NCBI GenBank assembly: GCA_015277795.1
Contig: CP063848.1
Coordinates: 3,658,001 to 3,722,000 of the forward strand
Direction of reading: 5' to 3'
DNA from: Massilia sp. UMI-21
GTDB taxonomy: Bacteria; Pseudomonadota; Gammaproteobacteria; Burkholderiales; Burkholderiaceae_D
DNA length: 64,000 nt
In this document: positions 18,600 to 27,138 of the stretch, in pieces
How the letters are laid out: each line of letters opens with the position of its first letter
Position numbering within the stretch: the first letter of the stretch is position 1
The notes under the pieces: model-generated
Database searches by the model: none
The model's input: only the letters and a program-made list of their open reading frames with translations
Told to the model about the DNA's origin: nothing
Translations under genes and position numbers: made by a program

Positions 18600-18632
18600 A
18601 AAGCCCGACTCTTGCAGCCGGGCTTTTGTTTT
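18600..18632 (+). terminator. Terminator of the initiator tRNA
   Basis: Stem AAAGCCCG (18600-18607) / CGGGCTTT (18619-18626) followed by TGTTTT. Confidence 0.8.
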
Positions 18633-18679
18633 CTGCGGCCAGCCTCGGCAGGACAGCAGAAGCAGCGAATAATCAGCTG

Positions 18680-18913
18680 ATGAGAGACAAGAAAGACAAC
18701 GCGACAATCGACCTGCCAGGCTTCGAGCCTGCCGCACCGCTTGACCCCGTTGTCGAACCGAAGCGCGCCGCGCCGCGTGCGCGCCGTACCGGGCTGAAGC
18801 AAGAGCAGCTGGAACTGCTCGGCGAAACCGACACCACCGGCCTGCCAGTCTGGCGCCGCGACGACAATCTCGACCTGACCGGCCTGCCGGTCTGGGCGCC
18901 GGCCTCAGCGTAG
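18680..18913 (+). CDS. Small protein with duplicated TGLPVW motif
   Basis: A 77-residue charged protein without a recognised domain, signal or membrane segment. The N-terminus (MRDKKDNATIDLPGFEPA) and an Arg-rich stretch (PRARRTGLK) precede a C-terminal part in which TGLPVW occurs twice, 17 residues apart, each time after an acidic run. The ATG at 18680 is chosen because the upstream in-frame extension runs into the tRNA terminator. It stands between tRNA-fMet and dbpA on the same strand. Confidence 0.6.
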   Translation: MRDKKDNATIDLPGFEPAAPLDPVVEPKRAAPRARRTGLKQEQLELLGETDTTGLPVWRRDDNLDLTGLPVWAPASA

Positions 18914-18947
18914 TCCGCTCAGGGCCAACCTTTCTGGCTGGACTAGC

Positions 18948-20357
18948 ATGCAAAACCAACCCTTCACTTCGCTGCCGCTGGCGCCGCGTTTCCTCGCCAA
19001 CCTCGCCACCCTCGGCTACCACGGGATGACGCCGATCCAGGCCGCCGCGCTGCCGGCCGTGCTCGAGGGGCGCGACCTGATCGCGCAGGCCAAGACCGGC
19101 AGCGGCAAGACCGCCGCCTTCGGCATCGGCGTGTTGCACAAGCTCAATCCCGCCTGGTTCGCGGTGCAGGGCCTGGTGCTGTGCCCGACGCGCGAGCTGG
19201 CCGACCAGGTCGCGAACGAATTGCGGCGCCTGGCGCGCGGCGTCGGCAACGTCAAGATCCTGACCCTGACCGGAGGCGTGGCCATGCGTCCGCAGATCGC
19301 CTCGCTCGAACACGGCGCCCATATCGTGGTCGGCACCCCGGGCCGCATCCGCGACCACCTCGGCCGCGCCACCATCGACCTGTCGAAGGTCCAGACCCTG
19401 GTGCTGGACGAAGCCGACCGCATGACCGACATGGGCTTCTACGACGAGATCGCCGGCATCGTCAGCGCCTGCCCGCAGCGTCGCCAGACCCTGCTGTTCT
19501 CGGCCACCTATCCGGACGACATCCGCTTCGCCACCGCCGGCTTCCTGCGCGATCCGCTCGAAGTCGCGGTCGAAAGCCAGCACAGCGCCGAGAAGATCGA
19601 ACAGCGCTTCTACGAGATCGGTTTCGAAGGGCGTGACGAAGCAGTGGCGCGGCTGCTCAAGCATCACCAGCCGGTCTCCACCCTCGCCTTCTGCAACACC
19701 AAGGCCCATTGCCGCGAACTGGCCGATCACCTGCGCGAACAGGGCTTCTCGGCGCTGGCGCTGTACGGCGAACTGGAACAATGGGAGCGCGACGAGATCC
19801 TGGTGCTGTTCGCCAACCGCAGCTGCTCGGTGCTGGTCGCTACCGACGTCGCCGCGCGCGGCCTCGACATCGCCAACCTCGACACCGTGATCAATGCCGA
19901 CGTGTCGAAGGATCCGGAAGTGCACGTGCACCGCATCGGCCGCACCGGCCGCGGGAGCGAGAGCGGCCTGGCGCTCACCCTGTGCGCGCCCAACGAAAAG
20001 AAATGGGTGCGCCTGATCGAGGAATACCAGGACGTGTCGGCCGAATGGCGGCAACTCGACGAACTGGGCGAGCAGCTCGACGCGGCTGCGCCGGCCCCGA
20101 TGCTGACCCTGCACATCGCCGGCGGCAAGAAAGCCAAGCTGCGTCCGGGCGACATCCTGGGCGCCCTGACGGGCGACGCCGGCCTGGACAAGCAACAGGT
20201 AGGCAAGATCAATGTCACCGAGTTCGCCAGCTACGTGGCGCTCGACCGCCAGGTCGCGCACGCGGCGGTGGCGAAACTGAGCGACCGCCAGGCGCCGGGC
20301 CCCGAATTCGGCGCCATCAAGGGGCGCTATTTCAAGATGCGCTTCCTCGACGTATAA
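18948..20357 (+). CDS. dbpA: DbpA-type ATP-dependent RNA helicase
   Basis: A 469-residue DEAD-box helicase. Motifs: Q motif near 27-33 (GMTPIQ), motif I AKTGSGKT, Ia PTRELA, Ib TPGR, II as DEAD (VLDEADRMTDMGF), III SAT, V ATDVAARGLDI, VI HRIGRTGR. The C-terminal ~75 residues (GGKKAKLRPGDILGALTG ... IKGRYFKMRFL) are the DbpA RNA-binding domain. That domain recognises helix 92 of 23S rRNA and directs the enzyme to late 50S subunit assembly. Length and domain order are normal. Confidence 0.96.
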   Translation: MQNQPFTSLPLAPRFLANLATLGYHGMTPIQAAALPAVLEGRDLIAQAKTGSGKTAAFGIGVLHKLNPAWFAVQGLVLCPTRELADQVANELRRLARGVGNVKILTLTGGVAMRPQIASLEHGAHIVVGTPGRIRDHLGRATIDLSKVQTLVLDEADRMTDMGFYDEIAGIVSACPQRRQTLLFSATYPDDIRFATAGFLRDPLEVAVESQHSAEKIEQRFYEIGFEGRDEAVARLLKHHQPVSTLAFCNTKAHCRELADHLREQGFSALALYGELEQWERDEILVLFANRSCSVLVATDVAARGLDIANLDTVINADVSKDPEVHVHRIGRTGRGSESGLALTLCAPNEKKWVRLIEEYQDVSAEWRQLDELGEQLDAAAPAPMLTLHIAGGKKAKLRPGDILGALTGDAGLDKQQVGKINVTEFASYVALDRQVAHAAVAKLSDRQAPGPEFGAIKGRYFKMRFLDV

Positions 20358-20439
20358 GCTGAACGGCCGAGTTGTAAAGGAATTGTAACAGCGGCGCACG
20401 CTTGGCTCAGCAGCACCGCCGGCGCGCCAAATCTGGCAT

Positions 20440-20459
20440 TATTTGTCAAAAGACAAATA
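20440..20459. promoter_or_regulatory. Perfect palindrome upstream of the pseudokinase gene
   Basis: TATTTGTC-AAAA-GACAAATA is fully symmetrical and sits 54 bp before the start codon at 20514. It is A/T-rich within GC-rich DNA and may be an operator. The same TTTGTC/GACAAA half sites recur upstream of flhD at 58950-58964. Confidence 0.45.
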
Positions 20460-20513
20460 CCGCACCGGGGCATCCAGGACACATTCCTGCGTGTCGCGGC
20501 GCGGCTTGACGCC

Positions 20514-21656
20514 ATGATGACCAGCACACCCGTAACCCAGCAACAGCAAACCGACGGCCGGACCGTGCGCGAGGTGGTCGAGTTCAACCAGGAACTCGTC
20601 AACGAAGTCTGGTGCCGGCGCATCTTCCGCCAGATCCTGCAGTCGCTCGAACTGCAGTACGCCATGCAGATGCCGAATCGCCCCATCAGTCCCGACACGG
20701 TGCTGGTGCTCGACTCGGGCGATCCGATGCTGCTGCCCTCCCCGGAAGTCGGCGCGGCCTGGTCGGAAGCCGGCGACCTGTACGACCTGGCTGCCGTGGT
20801 CCACTACGCCATTACCCGCGAACACCCGCCCGCCGCCCCGCTGCAAGGCCGCCCCCTGGGCGAGGACTACAGCGACAGTTTCGTGAGCGCCGTCGACCAC
20901 TGCCTGGCGCCCGACCCGCAACAGCGCCCCCGCACCATCGAACAGTTGCGCAACCTGCTCGGCATCGTGCCGCTCGGGCCGGCTGTGCCGCCGCAGGCGG
21001 CCCAGCAGATGCAGGCGGCCCAGCAGGTGCAGGCGGCCCAGCCGGTGCAGTCCGCATACCTGCCGCTGCCCGCGTCCGAGGCGTCCCTGGTCAAGGAACC
21101 GGGCCACGGCGACGAACAGGGAAAGCTGAAACGCTGGTTGATGCTGGCGGCCGCGGCCACCGTACTGATGGTGGCGCTCGGCGCCCTGCTGGCCTTGCTG
21201 CACCAGGCCGATTCACGCGACACGGTCATGCTGGCCCTGCCCGACGACGCGCCCGCTGCCCGGGACATCCCCGCCGCCGGCGTGCCGGCAAGCGGCGCAG
21301 CCCGTCCGGACGGGCTGGCGGCCGGCGAACTGCCGGGCTGGGCGTCAGGCACAATGCCGCCGGACAGCGCGCAGGCCATCGCGGCTGCGGACCAGGCCCT
21401 GCCGCAGCAGCCATTGCCGGCCGCCGCCGCCGCCGGCGCCAGCTACAAGCTGCTCATCAAGCCCTGGGCCATGGTCACGGTGGACGGCGTCGAGCGTGGA
21501 CCGAGTCCGCCGCTCAAGCACCTGAACCTGGCGCCGGGACAGCACACGATCCGCATCGTCAACCCGAATTTCCCCGAGCACACCGTGACGCTCAATGCCG
21601 TCAAGGGCGCGTCCTCGGTGATCGAACTGGATTTTACCGAGGAGGAAACGCCATGA
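20514..21656 (+). CDS. Membrane protein with partial kinase-like domain and PEGA domain
   Basis: A 380-residue protein. Residues 14-150 resemble only the C-lobe of a Ser/Thr kinase: NRPISPDTVLVLDSGDPMLL stands where HRDxxPxNI is expected, and DLYDLAAVVHYAITREHPP matches helix F. The ATP-binding N-lobe and the HRD and DFG residues are missing, so it should be catalytically dead. A Gln/Ala-rich linker (160-180), one membrane helix (about 205-228) and a C-terminal PEGA domain (about 315-376) follow. The kinase-like part is predicted inside the cell and the PEGA part outside. The stop overlaps the next gene's start (ATGA), and its ribosome site GAGGAGG lies in this gene's end. Confidence 0.75.
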   Translation: MMTSTPVTQQQQTDGRTVREVVEFNQELVNEVWCRRIFRQILQSLELQYAMQMPNRPISPDTVLVLDSGDPMLLPSPEVGAAWSEAGDLYDLAAVVHYAITREHPPAAPLQGRPLGEDYSDSFVSAVDHCLAPDPQQRPRTIEQLRNLLGIVPLGPAVPPQAAQQMQAAQQVQAAQPVQSAYLPLPASEASLVKEPGHGDEQGKLKRWLMLAAAATVLMVALGALLALLHQADSRDTVMLALPDDAPAARDIPAAGVPASGAARPDGLAAGELPGWASGTMPPDSAQAIAAADQALPQQPLPAAAAAGASYKLLIKPWAMVTVDGVERGPSPPLKHLNLAPGQHTIRIVNPNFPEHTVTLNAVKGASSVIELDFTEEETP

Positions 21657-22219
21657 GCCGGCTGGTTCGACGTGTCCGGCAGCAGGGCCTGCGCGTGCGC
21701 ACCCTGTGCGCCCTGAGCACGCTGCTGTTGCTGGGCGGCTGCGCGCAGATGCAGCCGCAATTCGATGCCCTGTTCGGCGAACGCCAGGCGGCGCGCCCCC
21801 ATCCGCGTGCCGAGGACCGCCTGCGCCCCCGTCCCGAACGCAGCGAGCGGCCCACGCCGCGCCCCGAGCGCCCGGAGCGCGCAGAGCGCCCGGCATCGGA
21901 CCGCGACGACATCGCCCTGCGCGAAGGCATCGCCCTGTATCACGATGGAGAATTCAATGCCGCCATCAAGCGCCTGCGCTCCAGCGACATGCGCGGCGGC
22001 TCGCTGCGCAACCGCGTCACTGCCCTCAAGTACCTGGCTTTCAGCTATTGCGTCACGAACCGGCCGGCTCCCTGCCGCCAGGCCTTCGAACGCGCCCTGC
22101 GCCTGGATGCCGCGTTCGACCTGACGCCCGGCGAACAGGGCCACCCGCTGTGGGGGCCGCAGTTCGACAAGGCCAGGCAGGCAAGCGCGCGCGACGGTGC
22201 CAAGTCCGCCTCGCGCTGA
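21653..22219 (+). CDS. Lipoprotein with TPR-like repeats (TssQ-like)
   Basis: A 188-residue protein. A lipobox LLGGC ends a basic-hydrophobic signal peptide; the cut would leave Cys30 or so as the lipidated residue. An Arg/Pro/Glu-rich spacer (about 50-85, repeated RPERPERAER) leads to a helical TPR-like region (ALREGIALYHDGEFNAAIKRL, LKYLAFSYCVTNRPAPCRQAFERALRLD). It resembles proteins I know as T6SS-associated TssQ-family lipoproteins. No other type VI genes are here, so that role is only a suggestion. It is coupled to the pseudokinase-PEGA gene, and both place domains in the periplasm. Confidence 0.7.
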   Translation: MSRLVRRVRQQGLRVRTLCALSTLLLLGGCAQMQPQFDALFGERQAARPHPRAEDRLRPRPERSERPTPRPERPERAERPASDRDDIALREGIALYHDGEFNAAIKRLRSSDMRGGSLRNRVTALKYLAFSYCVTNRPAPCRQAFERALRLDAAFDLTPGEQGHPLWGPQFDKARQASARDGAKSASR

Positions 22220-22242
22220 GCCCTTCCCCTGCGCTTTCCGGC

Positions 22243-23841
22243 CTACAGCGCGACGTTGATACTGGCCGGGTAGCGCGGCGGCCGGCGGCGCCGTGATGCC
22301 TGCTCGTAGGCATATGCCATGCCGATCAGCGACGCCTCGCTCCATGCACCACCGACGAACGAGATTCCCACCGGCAGCCCGCGCGTATAGCCGGCCGGCA
22401 CCGTAATGTGCGGATAGCCCGCCACCGCGGCCGGGCTCGAGAAGCTGCCGCCGTAGTGGTCGCCGTTGACGTAGTCGGTCAGCCAGGCCGGGCCGCCGGT
22501 CGGCGCCACCAGCGCGTCGAGCCGGTGCTCCTTCAGCACCGCGTCGATGCCTTCCTCGCGCGCATAGCGCAGGTCCCGGGCAAGGGCCTCGCGGTACTCG
22601 CGCGCATCCAGGCCCGGCTTGGCCTGGGCTGCGATCAGGTGCTCCTGCTTGAAGTAAGGCATTTCGCGCGCCGCGTGCTTCTCGTTGAAGGCGATCACAT
22701 CCCCCATGTTCCTGACCGGCGCGTGCGGCGCGTAGGCCTTCAGGTAAGCTTCCAGGCCGGGCGCGAATTCGTACAGCAGCACCTGCAGTTCGCTCTCGTT
22801 GTACTTGTCGGTATTCGGCAGCTCCACGTCCACCAGGATCGCGCCCTGCGCCTTCAGTACCGCCAGCTCCTGTTCGATGATCGCGTCCACCGCGTCGTTG
22901 CTGCCGAAGAAGTTGCGGGCCACGCCGATGCGCTTGCCCCTTAAGCCGTCGCTACGCAGCGCGGCCGCGTAGTCGGCGATGTGGCCGGCGCTGTCCGCCG
23001 TCGCCTTGTCCTGCGCATCCGCGCCCGCCATCGCGGCCAGCATCAGGGCCGCGTCCGCCACGCTGCGGGTCATGGGGCCGGCCGTATCCTGCGAATGGGC
23101 GATCGGAATGATGCCGCTGCGGCTGAGCAGGCCCAGGGTCGGCTTGATGCCGACGATGCCGCAGGTCGAGGCGGGCGAGACGATCGAGCCGTCGGTTTCG
23201 GTGCCGACCGTGAGTGTGGCCAGCGCGGCCGCCGCGGCGGCGCCCGAGCCCGAGCTGGAGCCGCTGGTGTTGCGGTCGAGCGCATACGGATTCCTGGTTT
23301 GCCCGCCGCGCCCGCTCCAGCCGCTGACCGATTTGGTCGAGCGCATGTTGGCCCACTCCGACAGGTTGGTCTTGCCGATGATGACGGCGCCGGCCTTGCG
23401 CAGCAGCGTGACGATGTGCGCATCCTTGACGGCGCGCACGCCGTCGAGCGCCAGCGAGCCGGCGCTGGTGCTCATCCGGTCGGCGGTGGCAATATTGTCC
23501 TTCAGCAGGACCGGAATGCCGTGCAGGGGGCCGCGGAGCTTGCCCGCGCTGCGCTCCCGATCCATCTCGGCGGCGATCGCGAGCGCGTCCGGATTGGTTT
23601 CGATGACTGCGTTCAGGCGCGGACCGGCCTTGTCGACGGCGGCGATGCGCGCCAGGTACTGCTGCACCAGCGCGGCCGACGTCAGTTTGCCGGCCGCCAT
23701 GTGCGCCTGTTGCTCGCGCACGCCCGCATCGAGCATGCCGCCGGCGTCCGGCCTTGTCGCCTGCGCACCGGCACTGGCGGCGAATGCGCCCGCAGCCGCG
23801 CCGGCCGCCATCCCCAGTCGTACGAAATTCCTGCGATCCAT
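22243..23841 (-). CDS. Amidase-signature family hydrolase with Tat signal
   Basis: A 532-residue amidase. The start at 23841 is chosen because it gives a twin-arginine signal peptide (MDRRNFVRLGMAAG, then a hydrophobic Ala-rich stretch) and has GGGGGA upstream. The amidase signature is clear: GIPVLLKDNIAT with the catalytic Lys, the GSSSGSGAAAAA segment, and GTETDGSIVSPAS with the Ser nucleophile, followed by GIKPT. Members hydrolyse a wide range of amides; the physiological substrate cannot be predicted. Export in folded form to the periplasm is likely. It is convergent with the lipoprotein gene, with no clear terminator between. Confidence 0.9.
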   Translation of the reverse strand: MDRRNFVRLGMAAGAAAGAFAASAGAQATRPDAGGMLDAGVREQQAHMAAGKLTSAALVQQYLARIAAVDKAGPRLNAVIETNPDALAIAAEMDRERSAGKLRGPLHGIPVLLKDNIATADRMSTSAGSLALDGVRAVKDAHIVTLLRKAGAVIIGKTNLSEWANMRSTKSVSGWSGRGGQTRNPYALDRNTSGSSSGSGAAAAAALATLTVGTETDGSIVSPASTCGIVGIKPTLGLLSRSGIIPIAHSQDTAGPMTRSVADAALMLAAMAGADAQDKATADSAGHIADYAAALRSDGLRGKRIGVARNFFGSNDAVDAIIEQELAVLKAQGAILVDVELPNTDKYNESELQVLLYEFAPGLEAYLKAYAPHAPVRNMGDVIAFNEKHAAREMPYFKQEHLIAAQAKPGLDAREYREALARDLRYAREEGIDAVLKEHRLDALVAPTGGPAWLTDYVNGDHYGGSFSSPAAVAGYPHITVPAGYTRGLPVGISFVGGAWSEASLIGMAYAYEQASRRRRPPRYPASINVAL

Positions 23842-23920
23842 CTGTCCCCCGTTATTGTTTTCGGAAACGGTAGGATAGCAGCGCGGCAAGACTTTTGGCA
23901 TGGCGACCAAGTCGAGGACG

Positions 23921-23952
23921 AAAAAAAAAGCTGCCCGAAAGGCAGCGTTTTT
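23921..23952 (-). terminator. Terminator of efp (bidirectional)
   Basis: GCTGCC (23930-23935) / GGCAGC (23941-23946) with a 5-nt loop. The minus strand continues into nine T (23921-23929) and the plus strand into TTTTTT. It separates efp from the amidase gene. Confidence 0.88.
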
Positions 23953-23973
23953 TCTACAATCGAAAACCGTGAC

Positions 23974-24549
23974 TTAGTTACGCACGACTTTCTTGTACTC
24001 GTTGGTGCGGGTGTCGATCTCGATGACGTCGTCGGTGCTGACGAACAGCGGCACCATCACGGTGTGCTGCTTGGCTTCGATGGCGTTCTCGATCTTGGCT
24101 TCTTTCAGGACGTTGCCCGAGGTGTTGCCCTTGACTGCCGGCTCCGAGTAGATCACCAGGCGCGCGATGGTGGTCGGCAGTTCGACCGAGATGGCCTTGC
24201 CGTCGTAGAACACGGCTTCGCATTCCATACCGTCTTTCAGGTAATTGATCGCGTCGCCCATGTTCTCTTCTTCGATTTCGTACTGGTTGTACTCTTCGTC
24301 CATGAAGACGTACAGCGGATCGGCGAAGTACGAGTAGGTCACCGGCTTCTTGTCCAGCACGACCACGTCGAACTTGTCGTCGCCGCGGAACACGTTTTCC
24401 AGCGGCGCGTTGGTCAGAAGATTCTTCATCTTCCACTTGTAGGTGAAGCCCGTGCGGCTCGAACCGTTCACGTCCGAACGCAGGACGATGAAAGGCTTGT
24501 CTTCGACCATAATGATGTTGCCAACACGGATTTCTTTAGCGAATTTCAT
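23974..24549 (-). CDS. efp: Elongation factor P
   Basis: A 191-residue three-domain translation factor that binds between the P and E sites and relieves stalling at polyproline stretches. The conserved loop reads NGSSRTG with Arg at position 32. Arg32, rather than Lys, is the form activated by rhamnosylation, and the enzyme for this (earP) is the next gene upstream on the same strand. A TATAAT on the minus strand (24661-24666), inside the end of earP, may give efp its own promoter. A strong terminator follows. Confidence 0.98.
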   Translation of the reverse strand: MKFAKEIRVGNIIMVEDKPFIVLRSDVNGSSRTGFTYKWKMKNLLTNAPLENVFRGDDKFDVVVLDKKPVTYSYFADPLYVFMDEEYNQYEIEEENMGDAINYLKDGMECEAVFYDGKAISVELPTTIARLVIYSEPAVKGNTSGNVLKEAKIENAIEAKQHTVMVPLFVSTDDVIEIDTRTNEYKKVVRN

Positions 24550-24660
24550 AGTAGTTTTACGTAAAAAGTAAGTTGCATTAAATCAGCGGTGGCCAGTGAG
24601 CGAAGAAAGCCGTTGAAGCCTACGTTTGATCCTGAGAATTTGGTTACAGACTAACCGCGC

Positions 24661-24666
24661 ATTATA
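24661..24666 (-). promoter_or_regulatory. Possible -10 element for efp
   Basis: A perfect TATAAT on the minus strand overlaps the earP stop codon, 112 bp before the efp ATG. No good -35 is visible at 16-18 bp, so this is tentative. Confidence 0.35.
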
Positions 24667-25846
24667 CCGGATTTTCGCTCGCCAACCTGAGCGCGCTGGC
24701 AAATTCCAGCAGGTTCGTCGTCAAATCGCCATGGGCGAGCACGTCCCCGCGCCATTCTTCCGCACGAATCGCAAGGCGCGGCAGGGCGGCCTGCAAGTCT
24801 TGCCATGCCGCTTCCATCGGCCCGATGTCGATCGCGCCGTTCCAGCCAAGCGAAAAGCTGCTCAGCGCATCGACGCCGGCGGCATACGGCGCGAGGAAGG
24901 CGCGCAACTTCTTGTGGTGCAAGTTCTCGTCCTGCGGATAGATGTGCCAGACAAAGGGCCGGCCCGCCCACTGCGCGCGCACGAAGGAATCCTCGCCGCG
25001 CACGAAGTTCAGGTCGCAGGCCCACAACAGGCGGTCGTAGTCCGGCTGGGGTACGAAGGGCAACACCCGCAAGGTCAGCGCGCCGCGCGTCGCCGCCTGG
25101 CCGGCACGCGCGGCGCCGCCCAGGAAAGCCTCGACCGCCCCGGTGGCGACCCCTTCGGGCACCAGGCAGCTCACCGGGCGCTCGCCTTCCGACCAGGTGC
25201 GCAGCAGTTCGCCCACCGGCGCATGCGGGTAGCAGAACAGCGACACCTTCAGCGCGTCCAGCTCCGCCCCCCCCACGCCGAATCCGGCGAGGAAGCGCGC
25301 CATCGCCGCCCGGTCGGCCTGGAAGGCGATCCGCTGCTCGTCCAGTCCGGCCTCGTGCAGCAGGCCGCCGGTGCGGGCCGTGAAGCCCGGAAAGAAGAAA
25401 TGCTTGGTCAGCTTCAGGCGCGGGTGCATCGAGGGCAGGCGGTGGCAGCCCTCCACCCATTCTTCGGCCGTCAGGCCTTCGAGGTTGAACCATACCGGGC
25501 GCGGCGTGCGCCGGGCCATGGCCTCGACGTAGCCCGGCGGGATGTCCACGGCGAAGAACTCGATGACGATGTCGGCGACGTCTTCCGGCGCGAAGCTGCC
25601 CTCCTGGCCGCGCCAGTGGCGCACCAGCACGCCTTCGACCTGCTGTGCGTCGGCGGTGACGTCGACCGGCGGACAGATGCGGCGAAAGCTTGCCAGGTCG
25701 TCGACCCAGAGCGTCACGCGCACGCCGTGCTCGCGCCGCAGCTGGCGCGCCAGGCGCCAGCAGATACCGATGTCGCCATAGTTGTCGACGACTTTGCAGA
25801 AGATCGCGAGGGAGGGCGGCGTGCCTGGAGTGACAGGGAGGTGCAT
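24662..25846 (-). CDS. earP: EF-P arginine rhamnosyltransferase EarP
   Basis: A 394-residue GT-B type glycosyltransferase that transfers rhamnose from dTDP-L-rhamnose to Arg32 of EF-P. Family marks: the N-terminal CKVVDNYGDIG with the two catalytic-site aspartates (Asp21 and Asp25 here), WFNLEGLTAEEWVEGCHRLPS, FFPGFT, and the C-terminal CDLNFVRGEDSFVRAQ and PFVWHIYPQ segments that bind the nucleotide sugar. The start is placed at the Met just before the conserved N-terminus. It is followed at 112 bp by its substrate gene efp. Confidence 0.96.
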   Translation of the reverse strand: MHLPVTPGTPPSLAIFCKVVDNYGDIGICWRLARQLRREHGVRVTLWVDDLASFRRICPPVDVTADAQQVEGVLVRHWRGQEGSFAPEDVADIVIEFFAVDIPPGYVEAMARRTPRPVWFNLEGLTAEEWVEGCHRLPSMHPRLKLTKHFFFPGFTARTGGLLHEAGLDEQRIAFQADRAAMARFLAGFGVGGAELDALKVSLFCYPHAPVGELLRTWSEGERPVSCLVPEGVATGAVEAFLGGAARAGQAATRGALTLRVLPFVPQPDYDRLLWACDLNFVRGEDSFVRAQWAGRPFVWHIYPQDENLHHKKLRAFLAPYAAGVDALSSFSLGWNGAIDIGPMEAAWQDLQAALPRLAIRAEEWRGDVLAHGDLTTNLLEFASALRLASENPV

Positions 25847-26235
25847 GCGGGAAGGGAGCGTTCGGAAGCACGCTATTCTACCCCATCCGCGCCACGTTTT
25901 TTTGGCGGACAGGCGGCGCCCGCGCGAGCCTGCAGCCTGCCGGTTGCAAGCGCCAAACACAGTTCTTCTGCGCCACCGCAATCAATCCCGCGACATGCGC
26001 CGCATCGCGCACGGCGACCCAAACTTCACCGCAGCACCCAAGTCCAATGCCTACCTGTAGGGAGCCGGCGGGGCGAACCCGGCCTCCTACGCTTCGTTTG
26101 CGCGCCGACCTTACCCGTCGCGTGAACGCCATGCATGCAAGCGCTCGCGCCAGGCGCGTAAGGGCGCGGCACCGCCACGTTCCGTGGCGGTGCCGCCTGA
26201 TGCGGGTGGCGGCAATCACACTGAAGGAGTTGAAC
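25847..26235. promoter_or_regulatory. Divergent intergenic region before the Gln-rich repeat gene
   Basis: A 389-bp stretch without a convincing gene. It should hold the promoters of earP (minus) and of the Gln-rich cassette (plus), but I see no clear -10/-35 pair. Its main feature is the 14-bp hairpin at 26166-26196. A ribosome site GAAGGAG (26223-26229) precedes the ATG at 26236. Confidence 0.4.
26166..26196 (+). promoter_or_regulatory. 14-bp perfect hairpin in the leader of the Gln-rich gene
   Basis: Arms 26166-26179 and 26183-26196 (GCGGCACCGCCACG and complement) enclose a 3-nt loop, 39 bp before the start codon and without a T run. It may be a leader stabiliser, a regulatory RNA structure or an operator. 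Confidence 0.5.
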
Positions 26236-27111
26236 ATGAACGACTACCAGCAATACGGCATTGGTCAGCAACAACTGTCACCCCAGGGCTTCCTGGGTGG
26301 AATGTTCGGTGCGCCGCTGGGCGGGGCCATCGGGCGCGGCATCGGCGGAATGTTCGGCAACGCCAACCTGGGCAGCCGCATCGGCCAGATGGCCGGCGGG
26401 ATCGGCGGCGGCCTGCTGCCCTTCGGCGCAGACCCGGGCTCGGCCTACGGCAACCCGCAGCAGCTGCAACAGCTCCAGCAACTACAGCAAATGCAGCAAC
26501 TTCAACAGTTGCAGCAGCAGTTGCAACAGCAGCAGCAAGCGCAGCAACAAGCGCAGCAACAAGCGCAGCAACAGCCGCCGCAGATGGGCCAGCTGGCGCC
26601 GCAAGGCTTCGTGGGCAACCTGTTCAGCCAATTCGGCCGGCCGGCCGGCGGCCTGATCGGCGATCTGACCGGCAACTCGACGATCGGCAACGTGGCCGGC
26701 AGCGTCCTGTCGGGCCTGGGCGGCCTGCTGCCTTTCGGCGCCGATGCCCAGGGCGGCGGCCAGCAGCAGCAGCAGCACCCGATCGTGCAGCAGTTGCAGC
26801 AGCTGCAGATCCAGCAGCAGGGCTTGCAGCAGGCACTGCAGCAGATCCAGCAGCAGGCGGCCATCCTGCAGCAGCAGCTGGCAGCCGAGCAGCAGGGCCA
26901 GATCGGCCCGCAAGGCTGGCTGGGCAACATGGTCAAGCGGGTTGCCCAGCCGCTCGGCGGCTTCATCGGCGGCCAGTTCGGTAACCAGCAACTGGGCAAC
27001 ACCATCGGCGGCATCGCCGGCCAACTGGGCGGCATGCTGCCCTTCTCGGCCGACCCGTGGTCGGGCTATGCCCAGCAGGCGCAATTCGGGGGACAGCAGA
27101 CGCTGCACTGA
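26236..27111 (+). CDS. Gln-rich protein with three glycine-zipper PQGF modules
   Basis: A 291-residue protein I do not recognise. Three modules of about 50 residues start with PQG[FW] and end with LPF[GS]AD: 16-67, 122-171 and 225-274. Each is full of Gly every third or fourth residue (for example GGAIGRGIGGMFG and GGFIGGQFG), a glycine-zipper pattern typical of tightly packed or membrane-inserting helices. The modules are joined by two linkers made almost only of Gln with Leu/Ala/Met (75-114 and 174-222), like prion-type or coiled-coil segments. No signal peptide. First gene of a three-gene cassette with an I9-like protein and a subtilase. The subtilase carries the same PQGF motif at its end. 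It may be a self-assembling scaffold or the protease's substrate (inference). Confidence 0.85.
   Translation: MNDYQQYGIGQQQLSPQGFLGGMFGAPLGGAIGRGIGGMFGNANLGSRIGQMAGGIGGGLLPFGADPGSAYGNPQQLQQLQQLQQMQQLQQLQQQLQQQQQAQQQAQQQAQQQPPQMGQLAPQGFVGNLFSQFGRPAGGLIGDLTGNSTIGNVAGSVLSGLGGLLPFGADAQGGGQQQQQHPIVQQLQQLQIQQQGLQQALQQIQQQAAILQQQLAAEQQGQIGPQGWLGNMVKRVAQPLGGFIGGQFGNQQLGNTIGGIAGQLGGMLPFSADPWSGYAQQAQFGGQQTLH
26536..26571 (+). repeat. Three perfect tandem copies of a 12-bp unit in the Gln-rich gene
   Basis: CAAGCGCAGCAA is repeated three times without change and encodes QAQQ units. CAG/CAA-rich DNA surrounds it, with another CAG run at 26761-26777. Changes in copy number would keep the reading frame and alter linker length. 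Confidence 0.8.
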
Positions 27112-27138
27112 AACCCCATATTAAGCGTTCCCATCACC

